Shown here: in pieces, positions 1-5,875 of the stretch
Position numbering within the stretch: position 1 is the first letter of the stretch
How the letters are laid out: each line of letters opens with the position of its first letter
Source: Candidatus Wolframiiraptor sp.
Lineage (GTDB): Archaea; Thermoproteota; Nitrososphaeria_A; Caldarchaeales; Wolframiiraptoraceae
Reading direction: 5' to 3'
Assembly (NCBI GenBank): GCA_003660635.1
Contig: QMUP01000019.1
Coordinates: 1-9,638 of the forward strand
DNA length: 9,638 nucleotides
Made by a program: the position numbers and the translations under genes
The notes under the pieces: generated by a model
The model's input: only the letters and a program-made list of their open reading frames with translations
The model's database searches: none
Told to the model about the DNA's origin: nothing

Positions 1-1104
1 CATCATGAGCCGATGGGCTCGCCGAAGGACAACATATTTCACGTAAACCCCCACCTCCATGGAATAAACGGCGCGACGGAAATTAGCGGAGCCGGAGTTG
101 TATACCTCGTCGCCAAAGCCTTAAATGAGGAAAATATTAGGCTCTCACCGATAGCGGTCGTCGGGGCTTTAGGGGATCTACAAGATCGATCTGATAAACG
201 GGGACTTCATGGGCTCAATGAGTTAATCGTGAAGGACGCCGTCGATAGCGGGTTGATGAAAGTGGAGGAGGACCTACTTTTCTATGGGAGGAGCTATAAA
301 CCCCTACACATAGCCCTCGCCAGCACGATGAACCCCTTCATAATAGGGATCTCGGGAAATGAAGCCCACGCATACAGCCTCCTGACGAGCATCGGTATAA
401 AGGTGAAAGAAGATGACCGATGGCGCGTTTTAACAGAGCTAAGCGAGGAGGAAAAGAAGCTTCTCTACAGCGGTATAATGAAGCACCTCGCATCCTTCGG
501 CCTCCCCCCAAGCATAGCAAAGGAACTTATCGGAAAGGTGTATGAATTGATCAAGGAAGAGCCCTGGACCTATCTAAGAGATGCAAGGGAGTTCGCCTCC
601 CTCCTAAACGCATGTGGGAAAACTGGAAAAGAATGGGTCGGAATAGCGATAGCCATGGGGGGCCGCGGGAGCCTTCTCGAAGAGGCTCAAGGCATTCTCG
701 AAGAGTATAGGCGGAAGATGGCGGAGGCCATGGAATACGCCATGAGGGAAGAAAACAGACAGGAACTCAAACACGTCTTGGTAATAGATGGAGGAGCTAT
801 AATAGATGATAGATTGATAAGCTCCGTCGCCTCAATGATGTCCTCAATCGGCATCCAAGGAGAAGACAGGATCCTCTTAGCATTAGCTCACTCGGAGGAC
901 TCCATAAAGGTCTCAGCAAGGTCCTCTAAATCCTTAATCGACAGGGGCCTAAACTTAGGGAAACTGATCTCCAAAGCAGCGAGCCTCGTTGGCGGACGGG
1001 GCGGGGGCCACGACATAGCGGCTGGGGCGAGCATCCCGAAGACCAAGAAGACTCTATTCGTACTTGAAGTGGATAGAATAATAGGGGAGGAGCTTGGAGA
1101 TTAA
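1..1104 (+). CDS. recJ: Archaeal RecJ-like DHH/DHHA1 phosphoesterase, 5' partial
   Basis: Single-strand-specific exonuclease family, related to archaeal GAN/RecJ proteins (partners of GINS and relatives of eukaryotic Cdc45) acting in replication and repair. The frame is open from base 1: the first codons read H-H-E-P-M, which looks like the end of the DHH motif, so the true start and the N-terminal DHH motifs lie upstream. The ATG at 13 is internal. Visible next is a motif-IV-like VGALGDLQD (about nt 154-183), then the linker with LNACGKTGKEWVG (about nt 604-642). The C-terminal DHHA1 domain ends in GGRGGGHDIAAGA (nt 991-1029), the substrate-binding signature. It runs to a normal TAA at 1102, 17 nt before pcc1 on the same strand, so the two are probably co-transcribed. 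Whether it is a nuclease or a scaffold cannot be judged without the missing motifs I and II. Confident of family, less so of the exact orthologue. Confidence 0.92.
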   Translation, partial: HHEPMGSPKDNIFHVNPHLHGINGATEISGAGVVYLVAKALNEENIRLSPIAVVGALGDLQDRSDKRGLHGLNELIVKDAVDSGLMKVEEDLLFYGRSYKPLHIALASTMNPFIIGISGNEAHAYSLLTSIGIKVKEDDRWRVLTELSEEEKKLLYSGIMKHLASFGLPPSIAKELIGKVYELIKEEPWTYLRDAREFASLLNACGKTGKEWVGIAIAMGGRGSLLEEAQGILEEYRRKMAEAMEYAMREENRQELKHVLVIDGGAIIDDRLISSVASMMSSIGIQGEDRILLALAHSEDSIKVSARSSKSLIDRGLNLGKLISKAASLVGGRGGGHDIAAGASIPKTKKTLFVLEVDRIIGEELGD

Positions 1105-1121
1105 CTGGGGCCTGCGGATCC

Positions 1122-1385
1122 ATGTCGAAGTCAGATATTTCTATGGAGGCGGAGCTCGTGATGCATTTTGAGGAAGAAAGGATCGCGGAGCTGGTAATGA
1201 AGGCCCTTGCCCCTGATAATGAGCCTCTTCCAAAGGGGCTAAGTATCGAGATGCGCAGGGAAGGGAATGCGGTGATCTTTAAAATCCTCTGCAGCAGATC
1301 TGTAAAATCCCTTTTAGCGACCTTAGATGATATTCTCGCGATGAGCATTCTTACTTTAAAGTGCTTAAAGGTCACAAGCAAGTGA
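1122..1385 (+). CDS. pcc1: KEOPS complex subunit Pcc1
   Basis: Small (87 aa) dimerising subunit of the KEOPS/EKC complex, which with Kae1, Bud32 and Cgi121 makes t6A at position 37 of ANN-decoding tRNAs in the cytoplasm. The sequence shows the family layout: a first strand with alternating hydrophobics (AELVMHF), a helix ending in KALAPDNEPLP, the GLSIEM strand, and a C-terminal helix with SLLATLDDILA, close to the SLxATLDDLL pattern of Pcc1/CTAG proteins. The start is the ATG at 1122. An in-frame ATG at 1143 would still keep the core fold and neither has a strong SD. The gene follows the RecJ-like gene by 17 nt. Its last 21 bases overlap, tail to tail, the 3' end of the metal regulator on the other strand. 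Product call is strong; start is moderately sure. Confidence 0.87.
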   Translation: MSKSDISMEAELVMHFEEERIAELVMKALAPDNEPLPKGLSIEMRREGNAVIFKILCSRSVKSLLATLDDILAMSILTLKCLKVTSK

Positions 1386-1847
1386 GCGTTTTCTATAGGT
1401 TAGACAGACTTCAAAGCCCTCCAGATCAACTTCTTGGTCGACGGATGGAAAACGATATCCGCAGGGGCATGTATCGGGCTTACCGAGTTTTACCCAAATG
1501 CATTCCACCATCTCTCTGGGAATCTTGTTAGAGATCTCCCACGTCACAGCGCATGCTTCTTCGGATGAAACTCCTAATTTAACAAGGGCGTTCTCAAGCA
1601 CGCCATGTTTCCAGAGGATCTCCTTAACGGCTCGGCGTCCCTTCTCCGCTAATATGATCTCCCTTTTCCGCGTCGTCAGATAACCCTTCCTAACGAGTTT
1701 CTTAATCATCAGGGATGCCGTCGATTTATCCACGTTTAACTCGTTTAGGACCTCAAATTGCCTCGCATAACCCTTCTTCCTCGAATACCTGAAAACCGTA
1801 AGCAAGTATTCTATCTCCCTGACGGTTAAATCGTCAACGCCGCTCAT
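1365..1847 (-). CDS. DtxR/MntR-family metal-dependent transcriptional regulator, atypical metal site
   Basis: Probable repressor of the transport operon whose last gene it is. Residues 5-70 form a winged helix (EIEYLLTVFRY, then VDKSTASLMIKKLVRKGYL as recognition helix). Residues 76-130 match the DtxR dimerisation domain: WKHGVLENALVKLGVS, then EEAC, then the loop GKPDTCPCG, the equivalent of the family's HPxTCPHG. H81 and E85 correspond to DtxR H79 and E83. The usual C-x-x-E-H ligand cluster instead reads roughly W103-E-I-S-N107, and H81 is the only histidine. There are six cysteines (99, 116, 127, 129, 148, 158). The ATG at 1847 was chosen because it overlaps the permease stop by 14 nt and begins at the usual family N-terminus; a TTG at 1886 would add 13 unsupported residues. 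At 160 aa it lacks the SH3-like third domain of full DtxR. Metal specificity is not readable. Confidence 0.82.
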   Translation of the reverse strand: MSGVDDLTVREIEYLLTVFRYSRKKGYARQFEVLNELNVDKSTASLMIKKLVRKGYLTTRKREIILAEKGRRAVKEILWKHGVLENALVKLGVSSEEACAVTWEISNKIPREMVECIWVKLGKPDTCPCGYRFPSVDQEVDLEGFEVCLTYRKRSLACDL

Positions 1848-2640
1848 GTCTGATAACCAACCCCAAGATAACTGCTCCCGAAACAAGCCCTATGCCCCCA
1901 CTCGGAGGTATCCCCAATAATTGTGCGGTCAGATATCCCGTTAAAGCGAGGATAACGGCAGCGGCATAAGAGACTGTGAGCGATCCTTTCTTACCGAATC
2001 TTATCGCAACCGCCCCGGGGACTGCTAAGAGGACGTGGGTCGCCAAGACCCCGAGCGTTGATGCGAGCGTTGAGGTTGCGAGGGCGCTTAAGCTGAAGAA
2101 GAGGTATCTATAAACCCTGACGTTTAACCCCATCGCCGTTGCCCCATCCCTATCAAAGGCTATGTACTTGAGTTCTCTCGAGATCAAGTGTATGAGTGGA
2201 GCTACGATGATCGCGGCCGTCATCATCTTAGTTAAATCACCCACGGTCGCTATCGCAGAGGTTCCGGCCACATAGAGCCAGGCCTCTGAAAGCCCCGTCG
2301 AGGATACCTGTATAGTTAGGTAGCTGAATATTATCGTGATCGTGGTCGCGATCGTGACTGTCAAGGCTATCGCCACGTCTTCCGAGAAAATTCTCTCGGA
2401 TAATTCCGCCGCGAGTATCGAGAGGGTCAAGGCGGTCAAGGTCGCGACCATGGGAACGGGCACGCCGAGATTAAAGACGGCGTTTAGGTATATCCCTAAG
2501 ATGGCCCCTCCGAGGACCGAGTGGGTCATGGTGAGGGCGAAGAGGGTGCTCCTCGATAATACGAGAGGGAGGCTGATGGCTCCGACTAGGACCCCGCCGG
2601 CCACGGCCAACATGTAAGTTAAGGTAAGGAGTTCAAGCAT
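1834..2640 (-). CDS. Metal ABC transporter permease (ABC-3 / ZnuB-MntB type)
   Basis: Integral membrane subunit that forms the pore for a divalent metal (Zn2+, Mn2+ or Fe2+). From the ATG at 2640 the product is 268 aa, the normal size for the family. About seven to nine hydrophobic segments are visible, starting at the N-terminus (YMLAVAGGVLVGAISLPLVL). Typical ABC-3 features include the T-H-S-V-L-G-G-A segment after the first hairpin, the cytoplasmic SRELKYIAFDRDGATAMGL region thought to contact the ATPase, and a late LLAVPGAVAIRFG segment. The start is decided by GGTGAGG (minus strand, just upstream of 2640), which serves as SD; an in-frame GTG at 2649 lies inside that SD. It overlaps the ATPase stop by 8 nt and the regulator start by 14 nt, consistent with translational coupling. 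Confidence 0.93.
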   Translation of the reverse strand: MLELLTLTYMLAVAGGVLVGAISLPLVLSRSTLFALTMTHSVLGGAILGIYLNAVFNLGVPVPMVATLTALTLSILAAELSERIFSEDVAIALTVTIATTITIIFSYLTIQVSSTGLSEAWLYVAGTSAIATVGDLTKMMTAAIIVAPLIHLISRELKYIAFDRDGATAMGLNVRVYRYLFFSLSALATSTLASTLGVLATHVLLAVPGAVAIRFGKKGSLTVSYAAAVILALTGYLTAQLLGIPPSGGIGLVSGAVILGLVIRHERR

Positions 2641-3397
2641 GGTCCTCACCTAGGATAAATCCAGCTGGAACCTCTGTCAATCCAGGATAGGCTCTCTTCA
2701 GGTTCTCGAGTCTGAGGACTTCGCCGGCCTTTCCAACGGCATAGACGCGTTTATTGAGCAAGATTACCGTTGGCTCTAGGTGGATGCAGGGGCTGAGTTC
2801 ATGCGCGACGAGGAATACATCGATACCCTTTTCTTTATGAAGTCTGTAAAGGAGTTCAGCTATCTCACATTTCATATCGAAATCCAACATCGAATATGGC
2901 TCATCCAGTAACAGGAGTTTGGGTTCACTGATTAAGGCCCTGGCGATGAGCGCTCTCTGCCTCTGACCCCCACTGAGTTCAGTAAATAGGGAGGATGAAT
3001 CCTCTAAACCGACGATCTCTAAAACCTCTTCAACCTTCTTCTTAATGCTCTTGGTCAGAATCCTAGGCGGGATATCCTTCGAGAGCGCTCCCATGGCGAC
3101 TACTTCTTCAACCGTTACTGGGACGTGATAATCGATATTTACTACCTGGGGCACATATCCAACATTCTTTCTGATAATCGAGGTCTCTTTAACTACGTCG
3201 TGGCCGAAGATCCTGATATAGCCTTCCTTGGGTTTCAGCAATCCGAGCATTAACTTAAGCATCGTGGTCTTCCCAGCCCCATTCGGCCCCATTACAACAC
3301 AGAAGAATGGCGAGTCCAATCGAAATGTAACGTTATCTAATGCTATCTTCGGGCCAAAGCTGTAAGATACTTGGTAAACCTCGATCTCAGCCGGCAT
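2633..3397 (-). CDS. Metal ABC transporter ATP-binding protein (ZnuC/MntB-like ATPase)
   Basis: Nucleotide-binding subunit that powers metal import at the inner face of the membrane. All canonical motifs are intact in its 254 residues: Walker A GPNGAGKTT (37-45), Q-loop Q84 in VPQ, signature LSGGQ (141-145), Walker B LLLLDEP (161-167), D-loop SMLD (169-172) and H-loop H199 in VAHE. The N-terminal ALDNVTF and the VNIDYHVPVTVEEVV stretch after the Q-loop are typical of the zinc/manganese ATPase subfamily. The ATG at 3397 is preceded by GGTGAGGAG on the minus strand, a strong SD. It overlaps the binding-protein gene by 11 nt upstream and the permease by 8 nt downstream, so the operon is transcribed as one unit. 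No anomaly seen. Confidence 0.95.
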   Translation of the reverse strand: MPAEIEVYQVSYSFGPKIALDNVTFRLDSPFFCVVMGPNGAGKTTMLKLMLGLLKPKEGYIRIFGHDVVKETSIIRKNVGYVPQVVNIDYHVPVTVEEVVAMGALSKDIPPRILTKSIKKKVEEVLEIVGLEDSSSLFTELSGGQRQRALIARALISEPKLLLLDEPYSMLDFDMKCEIAELLYRLHKEKGIDVFLVAHELSPCIHLEPTVILLNKRVYAVGKAGEVLRLENLKRAYPGLTEVPAGFILGEDHA

Positions 3398-4400
3398 ATC
3401 TCCTCACCTTAATCAGTAATAGAACCGTTAATGTGAATAAAACTAGGTTTGCCGCTAGAGATGGCACGGCGACCATATCTAAGAATCCCCCCGTTGCCTC
3501 GGCTCCGACGACTTGTCTTTCAAGACTGCTTTTCAATAAGGATGCCGTAACAAGTGGGATAAGCTCAGGTTCATCCACCAGCTCACTTATTGGGACGATT
3601 ATGTAGGGGATCTTATTCTCCTTTAGCGCCCCGAGTAACGCCGAGTTCTCGCTCACCTCGATGTCGCTTACAACCACCACGTCCGCATCTCCACTTTTGA
3701 TCAAGTCAATGATCTTCGAGATCTCTTGGGTAGAGGGTTCGATTCCATGAGCCTTAACTATCATACTGACGATCTCCAAATCCAAGTCCTCAGCTAAATA
3801 TTGTAAATCTGGGCCACCTATTATCACCTTCATTCCACTTATTCCCATAGCCTTGATCCTCTCTTCCAGAGCGGAGAGTCTTTGAAGATATCTACCCAGC
3901 CTTCTCTCATAGTACTCTGCGTGATCGGGATCTATTCTCGAGAGTTTCGCCGCGCAGGCCTTAGCTATCGCCCTTTGCCCTGAGAATGAGAAGAAATAGC
4001 CGTGTGGATTTATGGATCCGGTTCCGGGGACGCTGAGAAGAAGTAGCCCCATGTTTTCATAATCTCGGTAGTCTAAGATCGGGGTCTTGATGACTCCTTC
4101 TTCCGACAGCTTTCTAATCTTCTCCTCTAAGGGGAGATGTGAAGGCCCGCTCATAACTATCAGAGAAGCCTTAGAAATCGATTCCAAGACCTTCTCTACA
4201 CTGGGTTCATAGCTGTGTGGATCAACGTTTGGCGGAAGGAGCGAGACAACCTGAACATGTTCTCCGCCTATGTCTTCGACAATAGCCCCCAAAACAGGCA
4301 TAGTGACCGCAACTTTAACCTGGTTTTCAAGAGCCGCCCCCTGGTTCAGGGCCAAGAAGATAAACAAAACAATTAAACCAACTCCCGTCCAGAACCGCAT
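3387..4400 (-). CDS. ZnuA/TroA-like metal-binding lipoprotein-type receptor with C-terminal membrane anchor
   Basis: Extracytoplasmic receptor that should capture the metal and deliver it to the permease. Residues 1-23 are a hydrophobic signal segment (GLIVLFIFLAL). The mature region starts with VKVAVTMPVLGAIVEDIGG, the normal cluster A-1 (TroA) opening. The first ligand site DPHSYEP is intact (H62) and the second appears as NPHGY (H133), although the usual NPHxWxDP ending is changed to FFSFSG. Where the family has a third ligand (HDAFGY-like), this protein reads GGPDLQYLAEDL (195-206), and no obvious fourth aspartate is seen near PYIIVPIS (265-272). Residues 313-331 (PSLAANLVLFTLTVLLLIK) form a C-terminal transmembrane anchor followed by RR, a common archaeal way to tether binding proteins. 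First gene of the operon; no SD, so it probably has a short or absent leader. Metal identity is uncertain. Confidence 0.85.
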   Translation of the reverse strand: MRFWTGVGLIVLFIFLALNQGAALENQVKVAVTMPVLGAIVEDIGGEHVQVVSLLPPNVDPHSYEPSVEKVLESISKASLIVMSGPSHLPLEEKIRKLSEEGVIKTPILDYRDYENMGLLLLSVPGTGSINPHGYFFSFSGQRAIAKACAAKLSRIDPDHAEYYERRLGRYLQRLSALEERIKAMGISGMKVIIGGPDLQYLAEDLDLEIVSMIVKAHGIEPSTQEISKIIDLIKSGDADVVVVSDIEVSENSALLGALKENKIPYIIVPISELVDEPELIPLVTASLLKSSLERQVVGAEATGGFLDMVAVPSLAANLVLFTLTVLLLIKVRRYAG

Positions 4401-4428
4401 TCCGGTCGTTAGAGGTTATGGGCGGGGG

Positions 4429-4436
4429 TTAAAAAG
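4429..4436 (-). promoter_or_regulatory. TATA-like box for the metal transport operon
   Basis: On the minus strand the sequence reads CTTTTTAA, centred about 32 nt upstream of the ATG at 4400. This would put the transcript start near 4406 and give a very short leader. No SD precedes that ATG, which agrees with a near-leaderless first gene. The neighbouring inverted repeat would cover the BRE/TATA contact region if bound. Confidence 0.45.
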
Positions 4437-4454
4437 TTTTATGGCATAAAACTT
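4434..4454. promoter_or_regulatory. Perfect 21-bp inverted repeat, candidate operator of the metal operon
   Basis: The left arm AAGTTTTATG and right arm CATAAAACTT are exact reverse complements around a single central G at 4444. The site lies in the divergent spacer between the metal-binding-protein gene (starts 4400, minus) and rps3ae (starts 4502, plus). It abuts and slightly overlaps the TATA-like CTTTTTAA of the metal operon and contains a possible TATA (CATAAAAC) for rps3ae. Length, symmetry and position suit a dimeric DtxR-family regulator such as the one encoded by the last gene of this operon. That link is inference; no second copy was noticed in the window. Confidence 0.6.
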
Positions 4455-4471
4455 CTCTCCCGGCAAAAACC

Positions 4472-4480
4472 TCTTATTAT
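4472..4480 (+). promoter_or_regulatory. Candidate TATA box for rps3ae
   Basis: CTTATTATG lies about 26 nt upstream of the rps3ae ATG at 4502, the spacing expected for a leaderless archaeal transcript. An alternative is CATAAAAC at 4445-4452, inside the inverted repeat. That would give a leader of roughly 25 nt carrying GGGGAG at 4481. The sequence alone does not choose between them. Confidence 0.35.
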
Positions 4481-4501
4481 GGGGAGTTTTTCGCATGGGA
4501 G

Positions 4502-5173
4502 ATGCCGAGAAAGCCTAGGCCTGAGAAGCGAGCACCAAAGACAATCTACACGGTCTACTCTCCCGAATACTTCGGGTATAAGGAGATAGGAACCACGTGG
4601 GCGGAGAATCCGGAGCAGGTGGTCGGCAGGACTATCTGGGTCAGCTTGTATACCCTGACCGGTGATTTCTCGAAGCAATATTTGCTGATAAGATTTAAGA
4701 TAGTTAGGGTCAAGGACGCGGTCGCGGAGACCGTCTTCTATGGGCATGAGTATGGACGGGAGTTCGTGAGGAGTCTCGTTAGGAGGGGCTCCAGCAGAGT
4801 CGATATGATAATGAATTTAGTTACGAAGGACGGCTTCCATCTCCGCGTCCAATCGACAGCCTTCACGTTAAAGAGGATAGGCAAACATTCATGGAAGGCT
4901 AAGATGATAAGGAAGGTGATGAAGAACGTCCTTGAGAAAGCGGCCAAGGAACTCACCCTCGCCCAGCTCGCTCAGGAAATGGTGCTCGGAAAAACCGCGT
5001 CAGACATATATCAGGAGGCAAAGAAAATAACCGTGCTCCGCCATGTCGGAGTGATCAAAAGTAAGGTCCTAAAGATCCCAGATTGGGTCTACAGCGGAGA
5101 AAAGCCTGAAGTAGAAGTCGAGGCGGAGGAGGTGCCCGCTGAGCAGCAGGAAAGCGAGATCCCTGCGGGCTAG
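4502..5173 (+). CDS. rps3ae: Small-subunit ribosomal protein eS1 (S3Ae)
   Basis: Archaeal/eukaryotic ribosomal protein eS1 of the 30S subunit, located on the platform near the mRNA exit. The 223-aa product matches the family in length and order: a basic N-terminus (PRKPRPEKR), TIYSPEYFG-like VYSPEYFGYKEIGTTWA, VVGRTIWVSLYTLTGDFSKQ, the basic FVRSLVRRGSSRVD segment, TKDGFHLRVQSTAFTLKRI, RKVMKNVLEKAAKELTLAQL, and the closing KITVLRHVGVIKSKVLKIP. The last 25 residues form an acidic tail rich in E. The ATG at 4502 starts the conserved protein. The gene faces away from the metal operon. Its end overlaps the probable start of the nucleotidyltransferase gene, whose Shine-Dalgarno sequence lies within codons for the acidic tail. 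Confidence 0.96.
   Translation: MPRKPRPEKRAPKTIYTVYSPEYFGYKEIGTTWAENPEQVVGRTIWVSLYTLTGDFSKQYLLIRFKIVRVKDAVAETVFYGHEYGREFVRSLVRRGSSRVDMIMNLVTKDGFHLRVQSTAFTLKRIGKHSWKAKMIRKVMKNVLEKAAKELTLAQLAQEMVLGKTASDIYQEAKKITVLRHVGVIKSKVLKIPDWVYSGEKPEVEVEAEEVPAEQQESEIPAG
5125..5134 (+). promoter_or_regulatory. Strong Shine-Dalgarno sequence within rps3ae, start-deciding for the next gene
   Basis: GGAGGAGGTG contains the full AGGAGGTG complement of the 16S 3' end. The in-frame CTG at 5139 follows GGAGG by 6 nt, a near-ideal spacing. The same bases encode E-E-V of the eS1 tail, so Glu codons alone could have produced the motif by chance. It is listed because it is the only good initiation signal for the nucleotidyltransferase frame. 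Confidence 0.45.
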
Positions 5174-5792
5174 AGAATCCGTAGCCCTCGAAGCCGCGAA
5201 GCTCCTTTATCATGGTTCATGTAAAGAGTATCTGGAGGCAAAGAAAATAGCCTCTCAAGTTCTCGGCATCTCAATCCTGCCAAGTAATTCTGAAATAGCG
5301 ATCAAGCTCCTTGAATACGCTCTCTTAATCGAGGGTGATGAATATTGGATTAGGCTCGAGAAGCTGCGGCGAGAAGCTCTCTCTATCATGGATATCCTAA
5401 GAGATTTTAGCCCTAGACTCGTTGGAAGCGTCTGGCGTGGAATAATTAAACCCAGAAGCGACATCGACATCGAGGTCGACTATGTAGACCCGGAACCGAT
5501 AAAGAAGAGACTAATCGAAAATGGTTACGCGCTCATAGAGGAGGGCGGAGTAGATGTCCCGGAACACCTTCGACAGGGAAGCTTATGGAAGATCAAGGTG
5601 AGGACGAAACTAGGAAATGAAGCGGAGATAATCCTGAAAGAACATAGCTGGTATCTCAATCCCCCGAAATGCGACATCTTCGGGGATGTCAAGAGAGGTC
5701 TACGACTGTCAGAGCTACTTAAAGTGCTAAAGGAGTCGCCGTCCAAGCTTTTCATACCTGAAAATGCGTTTTCTGCGGCTCGTATTCATTAG
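5139..5792 (+). CDS. Nucleotidyltransferase-domain protein, probable non-ATG (CTG) start
   Basis: Pol-beta-superfamily nucleotidyltransferase. From the CTG at 5139, G96-S97 plus W-R-G form the hG[GS] motif, S107-D108-I-D110 the Dx[D] metal pair, and an acid in NEAEIILK (about E163) is a likely third carboxylate. A C-terminal PPKCDIFGDVKRGLRLSELLKVL region follows. The first ATG (5388) would start only 12 residues before the GS motif. The frame is open back to a stop at 5112 and encodes a coherent helical stretch (ALEAAKLLYHG, EYLEAKKIASQVLG, EIAIKLLEYALLIEGDEYW), so the real gene is longer. No ATG, GTG or TTG exists in that stretch. CTG 5139 has a perfect SD; CTG 5163 is second choice. It overlaps rps3ae by 35 nt. 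Substrate is unknown; RNA or protein nucleotidyl transfer are both possible. Confidence 0.72.
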   Translation: MSSRKARSLRARESVALEAAKLLYHGSCKEYLEAKKIASQVLGISILPSNSEIAIKLLEYALLIEGDEYWIRLEKLRREALSIMDILRDFSPRLVGSVWRGIIKPRSDIDIEVDYVDPEPIKKRLIENGYALIEEGGVDVPEHLRQGSLWKIKVRTKLGNEAEIILKEHSWYLNPPKCDIFGDVKRGLRLSELLKVLKESPSKLFIPENAFSAARIH

Positions 5793-5830
5793 GCATCCGG
5801 GTTATACTGGGGTTTTCTCTTGGAACCCTA

Positions 5831-5840
5831 CTTAAATATC
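5831..5840 (+). promoter_or_regulatory. TATA box for the CBS-HPF gene
   Basis: CTTAAATATC is a good archaeal TATA element about 40 nt before the ATG at 5876. It predicts a start near 5862 and a leader of roughly 13 nt. The identical 10-mer occurs on the other strand ahead of the eL15 gene. The spacer 5793-5875 holds nothing else recognisable. Confidence 0.6.
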
Positions 5841-5875
5841 ATTTATGGAATACTCATCTGGAGAACTGTTAAATA

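Noticed and set aside
926..1381. Minus-strand open frame of 151 codons across the end of the RecJ-like gene and pcc1
   Set aside because: It lies wholly antisense to two recognised genes and shows no protein-like motif.
1848..1886. Longer regulator start at TTG 1886
   Set aside because: It would add 13 residues with no family match and deepen the overlap with the permease; the ATG at 1847 gives the usual DtxR-type N-terminus.
2641..2649. GTG start for the permease at 2649
   Set aside because: This GTG is part of the GGTGAGG Shine-Dalgarno sequence that serves the ATG at 2640.
4439..4747. Minus-strand open frame over the start of rps3ae
   Set aside because: Antisense to a confident ribosomal protein gene and to its promoter; no recognisable domain.
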